Assembly: GCA_024699395.1 (NCBI GenBank)
Contig: JAILPU010000272.1
Span: 1-10,546, forward strand
Length of the DNA: 10,546 bases
Direction of reading: 5' to 3'
Origin: Lachnospiraceae bacterium
GTDB lineage: Bacteria; Bacillota; Clostridia; Lachnospirales; Lachnospiraceae
Part shown: in pieces, positions 1 to 7,660 of the stretch
Layout: each line of letters starts with the position of its first letter
Numbering within the stretch: the first letter of the stretch is position 1
Program-made: the position numbers and the translations under genes
Notes under the pieces: generated by a model
What the model saw: only the letters and a program-made list of their open reading frames with translations
Databases searched by the model: none
Told to the model about the DNA's origin: nothing

Positions 1-248
1 GCCCATCCCAGATTGCCCTCCTTATTAAGAAGACCGGTAAGATTAATGACCCCCGCCGGCATATTGTCAATCTCAATAAGTCTGTAGAACACGTCGGGAT
101 TATTTTCAATGGAAGAAAGCCATTTACGTTGACCCTCAAGGGTAAGCTTCGGGTCGGTATTCATGTATCTTGTAATATCCGGATCCATCCTCCAGTTCAT
201 TATGGCTTCCAGATCCTCTTCTCTTATTTTTCTTAAAGAAATACTCAT
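1..248 (-). CDS. pseH: PseH-like GNAT acyltransferase, N-terminal part (3' end outside window)
   Basis: Only the first 82 codons are in the window; the frame is open to base 1. The visible start reads MSISLRKIREEDLEAIMNWR, then a DPDITRYMNT segment and a QRKWLSSI segment. This matches the opening of Campylobacter/Helicobacter PseH-type enzymes (a WR-x-x-PDI-x-x-(F/Y)M pattern), which N-acylate the 4-amino group of UDP-4-amino-4,6-dideoxy-AltNAc in pseudaminic acid synthesis in the cytoplasm. The acetyl-CoA pyrophosphate loop would lie downstream and is not visible. The ATG overlaps the stop of the acyl carrier protein gene (ATGA), so translation is probably coupled. That raises the possibility that the acyl donor is the neighbouring ACP rather than acetyl-CoA; this is inference. 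A different GNAT subfamily cannot be excluded from the N-terminus alone. Confidence 0.72.
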   Translation of the reverse strand, partial: MSISLRKIREEDLEAIMNWRMDPDITRYMNTDPKLTLEGQRKWLSSIENNPDVFYRLIEIDNMPAGVINLTGLLNKEGNLGW

Positions 249-463
249 ACCTTTAATCTCTCAAAAAGCTGTTTTACATCGGTTATCTCGATGGCGTCTT
301 CAATGGGGATTGATAAACCCAGTCTGCTTTCCAGTTCCCCCATAAGAAGCACGTGGGCAAGGGAGTCCCACTCCAAAGTATTTTCCATGGTGCTGTCCTC
401 TGTTATACTTCCCTCGGGAAGCATAAAAACATCATCCATCAATCGTAATATCTTATCTCTCAT
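245..463 (-). CDS. Acyl carrier protein (stand-alone, 72 aa)
   Basis: A free-standing acyl carrier protein of 72 residues, a normal length for the family. The phosphopantetheine attachment motif is EWDSLAHV at residues 31-38, with Ser34 as the expected attachment site. It is followed by the acidic recognition helix (LLMGELESRLG) and an acidic C-terminal half (IPIEDAIEITDV). It starts 37 bases after the FkbH-like gene, with a modest AAGGA ribosome site about 11 bases before the ATG, and its stop overlaps the start of the GNAT gene. Its place between an FkbH protein and an acyltransferase, and away from fatty-acid genes, indicates a dedicated carrier for a special acyl group rather than the housekeeping AcpP. 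From FkbH precedents the likely cargo is glyceryl or a related hydroxyacyl unit. Confidence 0.9.
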   Translation of the reverse strand: MRDKILRLMDDVFMLPEGSITEDSTMENTLEWDSLAHVLLMGELESRLGLSIPIEDAIEITDVKQLFERLKV

Positions 464-500
464 TATTACTCATCCTTTTTCTTTGCAAAAATCCGCTTAA

Positions 501-2132
501 TTATCCCTGTTTTACGTAACAGGTAGCTTCACCTTCTGAAATATCCAAATCCACAAGGACTTCTTTTATTTCCTTTATTTCGGAAGTTTTTTCATAACCC
601 AGCTTATCAAAAAGATTGGAAACGGGAGCATTCTTTAAAGATTCCAAGTAAAGAGCGTAAACAGTTTTGATACCCATCTGTCTAAGCTTTTCCTCCACCT
701 TTTCAATCACAATATTCTCCACATTTTTTCCCATCACACGACAGCTCATAACAAACTCTGAAATAACTGCACAGTCTTTCTTTATAAGGGTGCGTAAAAC
801 ACAAACCACCCCGTCATCTCCGAATTTATCGGACACATTAAAGGCAAAGAGTTTTTGACAGGGATCCTTTACAAAATTATCCAGCTCTCCTCTTGTGTGA
901 CGGCGGGTTGTAATATTAAACTGATTTGTCTTATTAAAAAGCTGAAGTATCCTGTCAAGGTTATCTTCCACCGACACAGGCTCCACCTTAATATCAAGCC
1001 CTTTTATATAGTCCTCAAAGGACACCGCCCTTACCTTTTCCTCATTTCTCTTTGCATTGATAAGGTAGCTTTCGGTCTTTTTGGAATCCTCCAAGGTATA
1101 AACATTCTTTTTAAAATATTCATTAAAGATTTTTTCCATTGTTTCGGAAAGCTTACTCTCAGACTCCGGAAAATCAGGCACTGTAACCTCCGGAATCATT
1201 CCCTTTACAAGCTCTCTCTCACTCTTGGAGTCATCGAAAAACACAAAGGAATCCACCGAAAGATTAAGGATTTTGGCGCACTTTAAAATATTGTCCGCCT
1301 TGTTGTCCCAGTTAATCATCTTAACCGCAAAATCCTCGGGCTTAAGAATCATATGGGGATGGTTTTCTATTATTTCCATGGCATCGGCTTCATTATTCTT
1401 GGAAACTATCCCCAAAATAACGCCGTTATTTTTCATATTAAGAATTACTCTCTGAAGATCTTTAAAGCACCTTCCCACTCCGGAATCGGAAAGCTCTACC
1501 CCTGAAGTATCCTTTTCCCCCGCAAGACCTTTCCATAAAGTGTTGTCCAAATCCAGTATCAGTACTTTCTTGGGAGTAACTCTCTCTCTTTCTATTATCT
1601 CATTAACCGAAGAAGCTATCTCCTTCAAAGCCTTTCCTGAGTGGAGAATCTTTCCCATATACCAGGTACTGTCGCAAAAAAAATCCCCCTCGCCCATCTT
1701 TTCAATCAGGGCTCTGTAGGGAAATATTCTTACATTGGAATGTCTCTTCCCTATCTCTCTTAAAAGGTTGGACCAAATCCTCTCAAGATCCTCCTTTAAA
1801 AACATATCCCCCAAGACTCTGTAGTCCGCTCCGTAGAGATACCCTTCAGAAACATAATAAATAACATTATCCTTAAGAGCGCTTTCAAAATTCCCGGCCC
1901 ACTCGCCCATTATTTCGGATGCTTTCTCCCTGTCGGTCACGTGCTCCGTTAATTCGGACAGCTCCTCAAACAAAAATACAATCTCAGGGTCATAACTGCT
2001 CAAACTGCTCTCTTTATTAAGTAAAGCTCCAAGCTCATTGCCGTACCCTTCTGATGTAAAAACATCCCGGCTTCTTTTTAAAAGCCGTATCACGGGATCC
2101 ATATTTATATTGGAAAGAATCGCTGTCCGCAT
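501..2132 (-). CDS. FkbH-like protein: HAD phosphatase (subfamily IIIC) plus GNAT-like acyltransferase domain
   Basis: I place the start at the ATG at 2132 (543 aa), preceded by a GAGGG ribosome site that overlaps the pseF stop; a longer frame would begin inside pseF. Residues 1 to about 180 form an N-terminal region like the SGNH-type domain of FkbH proteins. The HAD domain follows: motif I is DLDNTLW at 194-200, SKNN near 244-247 is motif II, and FFDDS at 298-302 with SERE after it is motif III. The C-terminal third carries NQFNITTRR (403-411) and VMSCRVMGKNVE (461-472), both characteristic of the family. In polyketide systems FkbH enzymes take 1,3-bisphosphoglycerate, remove a phosphate and load D-glyceryl onto an ACP thiol. 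Here it lies ten bases after pseF and just before an ACP gene, so a role in decorating a nonulosonic acid is likely. The exact acyl group is unknown. Confidence 0.88.
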   Translation of the reverse strand: MRTAILSNINMDPVIRLLKRSRDVFTSEGYGNELGALLNKESSLSSYDPEIVFLFEELSELTEHVTDREKASEIMGEWAGNFESALKDNVIYYVSEGYLYGADYRVLGDMFLKEDLERIWSNLLREIGKRHSNVRIFPYRALIEKMGEGDFFCDSTWYMGKILHSGKALKEIASSVNEIIERERVTPKKVLILDLDNTLWKGLAGEKDTSGVELSDSGVGRCFKDLQRVILNMKNNGVILGIVSKNNEADAMEIIENHPHMILKPEDFAVKMINWDNKADNILKCAKILNLSVDSFVFFDDSKSERELVKGMIPEVTVPDFPESESKLSETMEKIFNEYFKKNVYTLEDSKKTESYLINAKRNEEKVRAVSFEDYIKGLDIKVEPVSVEDNLDRILQLFNKTNQFNITTRRHTRGELDNFVKDPCQKLFAFNVSDKFGDDGVVCVLRTLIKKDCAVISEFVMSCRVMGKNVENIVIEKVEEKLRQMGIKTVYALYLESLKNAPVSNLFDKLGYEKTSEIKEIKEVLVDLDISEGEATCYVKQG

Positions 2133-2142
2133 ATTAATTCCC

Positions 2143-2835
2143 TCAGTTTTCTTTGTATAAAAACCTGTATTTCTGCTCCGCAAGCTTCCAGTCGGTTTCA
2201 TTATCTATATCCTGAACTTCAAGCTCATCAAGCTCAAAGGGAAGAATGTCACCCACCATAAGCTTCTTGTTTTTCATAAATGCATCTGTCTTAAAAATAT
2301 AAAACTGTCCCACATCGTGATAATGCTTCTCCAGATCCTGACTTCTGGAATCCATGTACTCTTTATAAAGAAAATCAAGACGTCCCTCTCGTATGACCAT
2401 GGCTCTCTGGGGAGGATAGGAAAATGCCACCACGGGAATAAGGGTCTCCGCCCCCGACTCTTCAAGTCTGGTCACTGCCTCCTTAAGTCTTTCTCCCGTC
2501 ACAAAGGGTGCCGTGGGATAAAGGCAGCATGCGGTTTCAAATTCTATATTTCTTTTTTTACATTCCGTGATAAATTCCATAAGAACATCATTGGTGGTGG
2601 CGTAATCGTCAGCCGTCTCAAGGCTTCTCATAAAGGGCACCTTAGCCCCGTACTTAACAGACACCTCGGCAATCTCGCTGTCCTCGGTGGAAACATATAC
2701 TTCATCAAAAACTCCCGAGTCAAGAGCAGCCTTAATGGAATATGCTATTACAGGCTTTCCCAAAAAATCCTTTATATTCTTTCTGGGAATACGCTTGCTC
2801 TGACCCCTGGCCGTTATTATGGCAACGCGTTTCAT
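2143..2835 (-). CDS. pseF: Pseudaminic acid cytidylyltransferase (CMP-pseudaminic acid synthetase)
   Basis: A 230-residue enzyme that activates pseudaminic acid with CTP to give CMP-pseudaminic acid, the donor for flagellin or other surface glycosyltransferases. The CTP-binding motif ARGQSKRIPRKN is at 9-20. LYPTAPF at 105-111, SQDLEKHYHDVGQFYIF at 165-181 and the acidic DIDNETDW at 209-216 are typical of PseF rather than of NeuA or LegF. The start is the ATG at 2835, which has a GAGGA site seven bases upstream; the frame extends to a TTG at 2874, but that part would sit in a structured intergenic segment and lacks family similarity. It is the first gene of the sugar operon (pseF, fkbH-like, acp, GNAT), 75 bases after metK. 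The pseB/C/G/I genes are not in view and may lie downstream. Confidence 0.93.
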   Translation of the reverse strand: MKRVAIITARGQSKRIPRKNIKDFLGKPVIAYSIKAALDSGVFDEVYVSTEDSEIAEVSVKYGAKVPFMRSLETADDYATTNDVLMEFITECKKRNIEFETACCLYPTAPFVTGERLKEAVTRLEESGAETLIPVVAFSYPPQRAMVIREGRLDFLYKEYMDSRSQDLEKHYHDVGQFYIFKTDAFMKNKKLMVGDILPFELDELEVQDIDNETDWKLAEQKYRFLYKEN

Positions 2836-2852
2836 TTTCTTTTCCTCACAAT

Positions 2853-2903
2853 AATGACCTCCCAAAGATAGCAAGAGAAACCTGCTTCACTACGGAGGTC
2901 ATT
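2853..2903 (-). promoter_or_regulatory. Long imperfect stem-loop between metK and pseF
   Basis: Arms at 2853-2862 (AATGACCTCC) and 2894-2903 (GGAGGTCATT) are perfect 10-bp inverted repeats. On the minus-strand transcript the 31-base interior has a second 6-bp stem (AGCAGG with CTTGCT, one G-U pair) capped by a TTTCT loop. There is no following U run, so it is not an ordinary intrinsic terminator. It starts just after the metK stop and ends about 18 bases before the pseF ATG, so it could act in mRNA processing or stability, in attenuation, or as a protein-binding operator. Confidence 0.6.
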
Positions 2904-2910
2904 TAATAAT

Positions 2911-4092
2911 CTAAATATATTTCTTAAGATCGCTGACCTTATCGAGCTTCTCCCAAGGGAGGTCGATGTCAGTACGTCCAAAATGACCGTAGCTTGCGGT
3001 CTGCTTGTAAATGGGACGACGAAGATTAAGCATTTTGATGATGCCTGCGGGTCTCAAGTCGAAATTCTCTCTGATAATTTCAACAAGCTTTGAATCGGAA
3101 ACCTTTCCTGTCTGGAAGGTATCCACCATGATTGATGTAGGCTCTGCAACACCGATGGCATAGGAAAGCTGAATCTCACACTTTCTTGCAAGACCTGCCG
3201 CCACAATGTTCTTGGCAACATATCTTGCGGCATATGCAGCACTTCTGTCAACCTTTGTGCAATCCTTTCCGGAGAAAGCACCGCCGCCGTGTCTTGCATA
3301 TCCGCCGTAGGTGTCCACGATAATCTTACGTCCCGTAAGACCCGCATCACCGTGAGGACCGCCTATAACAAAACGACCTGTGGGATTAACGAAGAACTTG
3401 GTCTTCTCATCTATCATATTCTCGGGAAGAACAGCATCAAAAACATACTTCTTAATGTCTTTATGAATCTGTTCCTGAGTCACGTCATCATCGTGCTGTG
3501 TTGATAAAACAACAGCCTCGAGTCTGAAGGGATTGCCCTCCTCATCATATTCAACAGAAACCTGACTCTTTCCGTCTGGACGAAGATAAGGAAGAGTTCC
3601 ATCCTTTCTCACGTCGGAAAGTCTCTTTGTAAGCTTATGTGCAAGGGAGATGGGATAGGGCATATATTCCTCTGTCTCATCTGTTGCATATCCAAACATC
3701 ATACCCTGATCTCCGGCACCGGTATCAAGGTCATCGGCAAGATTTCCTTCTCTTGCTTCCAATGCTTTATCCACACCCATGGCGATATCGGAAGACTGCT
3801 CGTCTATTGCCACCAACACCGCACATGTATTTCCGTCAAATCCGTACTCGGATTTGGTATAACCGATTTCTTTTACGGTATCTCTTACCACCTTCTGAAA
3901 ATCCACAAATCCCTTGGTGGTTATCTCTCCTGTAATAAGTACAAATCCTGTGCAGGTCGCTGTCTCGCAGGCAACTCTGCTCATGGGATCCTGCTCCATG
4001 CAGGCATCCAAAACCGCATCCGAAATGGCATCGCATACCTTATCGGGATGTCCCTCGGTAACCGACTCGGACGTAAATAATCTCTTTTCCAT
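2911..4092 (-). CDS. metK: S-adenosylmethionine synthetase
   Basis: Cytoplasmic enzyme that makes S-adenosylmethionine from methionine and ATP. At 393 residues it is full length for the family. The ATP-site GHPDK is at 14-18, the signature [12 protein letters not shown] at 125-136 and the phosphate loop GGGAFSGKD at 269-277; PTGRF and GGPHGD are also present. The ATG at 4092 has an AGAGGA site about eight bases upstream. The gene lies 24 bases after murA, so the two are almost certainly cotranscribed. The gap leaves no room for a SAM riboswitch directly upstream of metK, and I see no S-box-like element there. Readthrough into pseF is possible because no intrinsic terminator follows. Confidence 0.98.
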   Translation of the reverse strand: MEKRLFTSESVTEGHPDKVCDAISDAVLDACMEQDPMSRVACETATCTGFVLITGEITTKGFVDFQKVVRDTVKEIGYTKSEYGFDGNTCAVLVAIDEQSSDIAMGVDKALEAREGNLADDLDTGAGDQGMMFGYATDETEEYMPYPISLAHKLTKRLSDVRKDGTLPYLRPDGKSQVSVEYDEEGNPFRLEAVVLSTQHDDDVTQEQIHKDIKKYVFDAVLPENMIDEKTKFFVNPTGRFVIGGPHGDAGLTGRKIIVDTYGGYARHGGGAFSGKDCTKVDRSAAYAARYVAKNIVAAGLARKCEIQLSYAIGVAEPTSIMVDTFQTGKVSDSKLVEIIRENFDLRPAGIIKMLNLRRPIYKQTASYGHFGRTDIDLPWEKLDKVSDLKKYI

Positions 4093-4116
4093 ATATGTTT
4101 TCCTCTATTTTATAAT

Positions 4117-5409
4117 TCAACCGGTTTTTAATCTGAACTTCTGATTTTCTACACCGTTTTCCACCATCTCAATCTGTCCGCCGAGACTCTGAAGTTTAAG
4201 ATGAAAATCCTCATAGCCTCTCTGAATATAATTGATGTCGTCAATGGTGCTGAAGCCTTCCGCCGCAAGGGCAGCAATAACGAGAGCCGCTCCCGCTCTT
4301 AAGTCCGGGGCCGTTATGGAAGCTCCGGTGTATTTGGAAACTCCGTCAATAATAGCGGTAGTACCTTCCACCTTTATGCTGGCTCCCATCTTGGTAAGCT
4401 CATCCACATATTTAAAACGATTCTCAAATATAGTCTCTGTTACAATACTTGTTCCTTCACTCAATGCAAGGGCCACTGTTATCTGAGGCTGCATATCCGT
4501 GGGGAAACCGGGGTAAGGAAGAGTTTTAACCTGTGTGTGTTTTAAGGGCTTTGAAGCCACAACTCTTACACAATCATCCTCCTCATCAATCTCACATCCC
4601 ATCTCCAAAAGCTTTGCGGTGATGGATTCCAAATGCTTGGGAATAACATTTTTGACAGTAACGTCACCTTTTGTCGCCACTGCGGCAAACATAAAGGTTC
4701 CTGCCTCTATCTGATCGGGAATGATGGTATAATCGGTACCGTGAAGCTTGCTCACTCCCTTGATTCTTATAACATCCGTACCTGCGCCCTTAATGTTGGC
4801 GCCCATGCTGTTCATAAAGTTGGCAAGGTCAACCACATGGGGCTCCTTGGCAGCATTTTCAATAGTGGTTTTTCCCTCGGCCATAGCTGCCGCCATCATT
4901 ATATTCATGGTGGCACCCACGCTTACGCTGTCCATATAAATATGATTGCCCACAAGTTTTTCGGCATTTGCTTTTATAAGACCGTGATCGATGGTAACCT
5001 CCGCTCCCAAAGCCCTGAAACCTTTGATATGAAGATCAATGGCTCTGGAACCGATATTGCATCCACCGGGAAGAGCTACCTCCGCATGCCTGTATTTGCC
5101 AAGCAAAGCTCCTATAAGGTAATAGGAAGCTCTTATTCTCTTTATGTTGTCATCTTCAATTACGAAGCTGTTTATATGACCGGCATTAAGGGTTACCCTG
5201 TGCCTGCTCGCGTGCTTAGCCATAACACCGATGTTTTCCATGGCTGCAAGAAGCACATTTATGTCTCTGACGTCAGGCAGATTATCAAGATATACCGTAT
5301 CATCGGTCATAAGTGAGGCCGCCAAAATAGGAAGCGCAGCGTTTTTAGCTCCGCCGATTTCAACTTCCCCCACCAGGGGATTACCCCCTTTTATAGCATA
5401 TTGCAACAT
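4117..5409 (-). CDS. murA: UDP-N-acetylglucosamine 1-carboxyvinyltransferase
   Basis: First committed step of peptidoglycan synthesis: transfer of enolpyruvate from PEP to UDP-GlcNAc in the cytoplasm. I start it at the ATG at 5409 (430 aa), which has an AGGAG site five to six bases upstream and begins MLQYAIKGGNPLVGEVEIGG as the family should; an upstream in-frame ATG at 5472 would add 21 atypical residues. Lys22 and Asn23 of GGAKN match the conserved substrate-binding pair. The catalytic, fosfomycin-reactive cysteine is Cys117 in LPGGCNIGSRAIDLH, so the enzyme is expected to be fosfomycin sensitive at the target level. The conserved FPTDMQPQ and RGYE segments are present. Many low-GC Gram-positives have two MurA paralogues; which one this is cannot be told here. 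It leads a short operon with metK. Confidence 0.97.
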   Translation of the reverse strand: MLQYAIKGGNPLVGEVEIGGAKNAALPILAASLMTDDTVYLDNLPDVRDINVLLAAMENIGVMAKHASRHRVTLNAGHINSFVIEDDNIKRIRASYYLIGALLGKYRHAEVALPGGCNIGSRAIDLHIKGFRALGAEVTIDHGLIKANAEKLVGNHIYMDSVSVGATMNIMMAAAMAEGKTTIENAAKEPHVVDLANFMNSMGANIKGAGTDVIRIKGVSKLHGTDYTIIPDQIEAGTFMFAAVATKGDVTVKNVIPKHLESITAKLLEMGCEIDEEDDCVRVVASKPLKHTQVKTLPYPGFPTDMQPQITVALALSEGTSIVTETIFENRFKYVDELTKMGASIKVEGTTAIIDGVSKYTGASITAPDLRAGAALVIAALAAEGFSTIDDINYIQRGYEDFHLKLQSLGGQIEMVENGVENQKFRLKTG

Positions 5410-5462
5410 CTTTCTCCTCTTGGAACATCGCACAAAAGATTCTTTATAACAAAATTTCTTAT

Positions 5463-5491
5463 ACGATATCACATTTTAATCGTTTTGTAAA
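5463..5491 (-). promoter_or_regulatory. Promoter of murA-metK
   Basis: On the minus strand a -35 box TTTACA (5486-5491, five of six consensus bases) is separated by exactly 17 bases from an extended -10, TGATATCGT, whose hexamer TATCGT is at 5463-5468. Transcription would start near 5456, leaving a leader of about 47 bases before the murA ATG. No terminator is visible between the M23 gene and this promoter, so some upstream readthrough is also possible. Confidence 0.6.
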
Positions 5492-5510
5492 TCAAACCTT
5501 TGTTCCCGAG

Positions 5511-7079
5511 CTAGTTCAGGTAATTCAAGGGATTTACCTGACTTCCGTTTATCAATATCTCAAAGTGAACATGGGGTCCCGTGCTCACACCGGTATTTCC
5601 GCTAAGTGCAATCTTGTCACCCTGTTTAACAGTCTGACCGTCACTTACCAATATCTTACTTAAGTGACCGTATCTGGTCTGTCTTCCGTCGGGATGGTTG
5701 ATATATACCACGTATCCGTATCCGCTTCCCCATCCGGCCTTTGCAACGGTTCCACCGCAGGAAGCATATACGGGAGTTCCCTTGGGTGTAGCCCAGTCAA
5801 CGCCCTTGTGGTAAGAACTTGCACCCTTTGTGGGTCTGGATCTCTTTCCGAATCCGGATGTAAGTCTTCCTCCGGAAATAGGCTTAATATATGTGGGAGG
5901 TATCTTGGTTCCTCTTTCCACAATCTTGGGAACCGCCTCCATTACAACTTCCTGTTTGATAACGTCTCTTGAGATGATCTTGTCATTCTCATATGTAACG
6001 TCCACGATGGCCCTGTGGAATCCTGCGGAGGGCTGCTGCAAAAGCTTTTGCTCCGTGGTGTACCAGTCATCGTTGTCTATATAAATAATGTCTGCATCAT
6101 ATATTTCTTCCACATACTCTTCCTGTGTCCTGATAACAGAAAGTTCCGGCTTTGGAACAGTGATTATAAGCTTATCACCCACACGTATCGTAGAGGAGGT
6201 ATCGTTCAAAAGATCCGGGTTCATAGCCACGATGTCGTCCATGGGAATGTCCACTTTAATGGCAATCTCAGAAAGTGTATCTCCCGATACGACCTCATAC
6301 TCGGAAGGGGTTTCCTGATCCTTCACAACCTCGTTCACAACCTCATCGAAACTCTTTATACAATCGGCATTAACATACTCTTCCGCAATCTCCACCTTCT
6401 GCTGGAAAAAAATGTCTTTAAGCCCCAGCTCGAATTCGCTGAAACGCATGTCCTCGGCATCTTGCTCGATATTTCCATCATAGACGAAAACATTAGCGAT
6501 ACCGCCGGACATAAGAGCCTCGTTTTTACCGGATGCATTTTCCTTTTTAAATACTTCTGCCGTAAGTACGTTAAACTCTCTGGTGGTATCCTTTTTAAGT
6601 TCAACGTCATACTTATCAAGTGCACCGTATTTATTCAAAGCTTCCTGAAGAAGTCTGTATACCTCGTCAAGTTCTCCCAGTTCCGCAGTATAATCATCCA
6701 CTCTTACAACATAGGCATGCTGAAGAGTGTTTTTGATATTGTCCTGCATAATGCCGGAAATTCTGTCTATAAGCTCATCTTTTTTGGTTATGGCTCCCCA
6801 GATTACGTTTTTACCCTTTGTCTCCAGGGAAGCGTCTATAAATACAAGTTCTTCCGAATCCTTGGAAAGATTTCTTCTGGCTTCTGTAAACAATTCCTCG
6901 GCATCCGAAGGATCGGCCACAAAGCCCACACTCTGAGAATTAATAAGTACTTCAAAATAATTGTCCCCGCCCTTTTCAAAAGGAGTAAAGCCTTGGGAAA
7001 AAAGGGCATATATAAACGCGGCAATAAGCGCTCCCATTCTGAAGCGCCACCACAAATTTCTATTCTTACTGTTTTTCAT
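5511..7079 (-). CDS. Membrane-anchored LysM-G5-M23 family metallopeptidase
   Basis: A 522-residue cell-envelope protein. A basic start (KNSKNRNLWWRFR) is followed by one hydrophobic segment at about 15-33, with no clear signal-peptidase site, so a membrane anchor is likely. Residues 40-255 match no family I recognise. A LysM domain is at about 260-308 (YEVVSGDTLSEIA ... NPDL ... GDKLIITVP), a G5-like domain at about 311-392 (ending VVERGTKIPPTY), and an M23 (LytM) peptidase domain at about 405-517. Predicted zinc ligands are His424 and Asp428 (HKGVD) and His505, with His503 (HVHFE) and His472 (RYGHLS) as catalytic histidines, so the peptidase looks active. It probably cuts peptide cross-bridges in peptidoglycan. 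The ATG overlaps the stop of the flavin-reductase gene by one base (TAATG). Confidence 0.93.
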   Translation of the reverse strand: MKNSKNRNLWWRFRMGALIAAFIYALFSQGFTPFEKGGDNYFEVLINSQSVGFVADPSDAEELFTEARRNLSKDSEELVFIDASLETKGKNVIWGAITKKDELIDRISGIMQDNIKNTLQHAYVVRVDDYTAELGELDEVYRLLQEALNKYGALDKYDVELKKDTTREFNVLTAEVFKKENASGKNEALMSGGIANVFVYDGNIEQDAEDMRFSEFELGLKDIFFQQKVEIAEEYVNADCIKSFDEVVNEVVKDQETPSEYEVVSGDTLSEIAIKVDIPMDDIVAMNPDLLNDTSSTIRVGDKLIITVPKPELSVIRTQEEYVEEIYDADIIYIDNDDWYTTEQKLLQQPSAGFHRAIVDVTYENDKIISRDVIKQEVVMEAVPKIVERGTKIPPTYIKPISGGRLTSGFGKRSRPTKGASSYHKGVDWATPKGTPVYASCGGTVAKAGWGSGYGYVVYINHPDGRQTRYGHLSKILVSDGQTVKQGDKIALSGNTGVSTGPHVHFEILINGSQVNPLNYLN

Positions 7080-7645
7080 TATTTCTTCTTTCGTACACTG
7101 TAACCGAAAGTTCCAAGCTTTTCACCGCAGTCAAAATAGGTGCCGTGGGAATAAACAAGGGGATTGGCCTTACTTAAGTCAAACTTTCCTGTCTCATCCA
7201 TATATTCCTCATCGGCATGGACTGCCAATACCTCTGCCAAAAACATGTCATGGCTTCCCAAAGCTGTTACGCTTACAACTTTACACTCGATATTAACCGG
7301 GCACTCCTTTATGAGAGGTGCCTTTACAAATTCCCCGTCCACAGGGGTGAGACCCGCTTCTTTAAATTTGTCGGTATCTCTGCCGCTTTTTACGCCGCAA
7401 AGATCCGTTGCACGCACGAGGCTCTTTGTGGTGAGATTGATTACAAACTCACCGGTCTCTTTAATCATGGGGTGTGAGAACCTCTCAGGTCTCACCGAGA
7501 TATATGCCATTGCGGGATTGGTACATACCGTTCCTGTCCATGATACCGTGAAAACATTTATATTGCCCGCTTTGTCCCTTACACTTACCATAACGGCAGG
7601 CAAAGGATAAATCATATTGCCGGGCTTCCATAATACTTTTGCCAT
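7079..7645 (-). CDS. Flavin reductase-like (FMN-binding split barrel) protein
   Basis: A 188-residue protein of the flavin reductase-like family, related to flavoredoxins and to the NAD(P)H:flavin oxidoreductase component of two-component monooxygenases. Family features are FTVSWTGTVCTNPAMAYISV at 32-51, RPERFSHPMIKETGEFVINL at 52-71 and the later CGVKSGRDTDKF segment (83-94), which together build the FMN pocket. It is cytoplasmic by sequence, with no signal peptide or membrane segment. It starts 15 bases after the coiled-coil gene with a weak AAGGGTG site and overlaps the next gene by one base, so it belongs to the same transcript. A link to the cell-wall genes around it is not obvious; a general flavin-redox role is the safest reading. 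Confidence 0.88.
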   Translation of the reverse strand: MAKVLWKPGNMIYPLPAVMVSVRDKAGNINVFTVSWTGTVCTNPAMAYISVRPERFSHPMIKETGEFVINLTTKSLVRATDLCGVKSGRDTDKFKEAGLTPVDGEFVKAPLIKECPVNIECKVVSVTALGSHDMFLAEVLAVHADEEYMDETGKFDLSKANPLVYSHGTYFDCGEKLGTFGYSVRKKK

Positions 7646-7660
7646 AAAACACCCTTATTG

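Noticed and set aside
2836..2874. An N-terminal extension of pseF to the TTG at 2874
   Set aside because: The extra 13 residues fall in the stem-loop and have no counterpart in PseF proteins, while the ATG at 2835 has a well-spaced GAGGA site and begins exactly at the conserved N-terminus.
4093..4116. A SAM riboswitch upstream of metK
   Set aside because: The gap to murA is only 24 bases, too short for any SAM riboswitch, and the murA leader (about 47 bases) is also too short for a standard S-box.
4633..5316. A 227-codon plus-strand frame opposite murA
   Set aside because: It is fully contained in murA, which has all family motifs including the active-site cysteine; the plus-strand product has no recognisable features.
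6015..7103. A 362-codon open frame on the plus strand opposite the M23 peptidase gene
   Set aside because: The minus-strand frame has an unmistakable LysM-G5-M23 protein over the same bases; the plus-strand translation is rich in I/F/L/H/R without any recognisable motif and is the expected antisense shadow.
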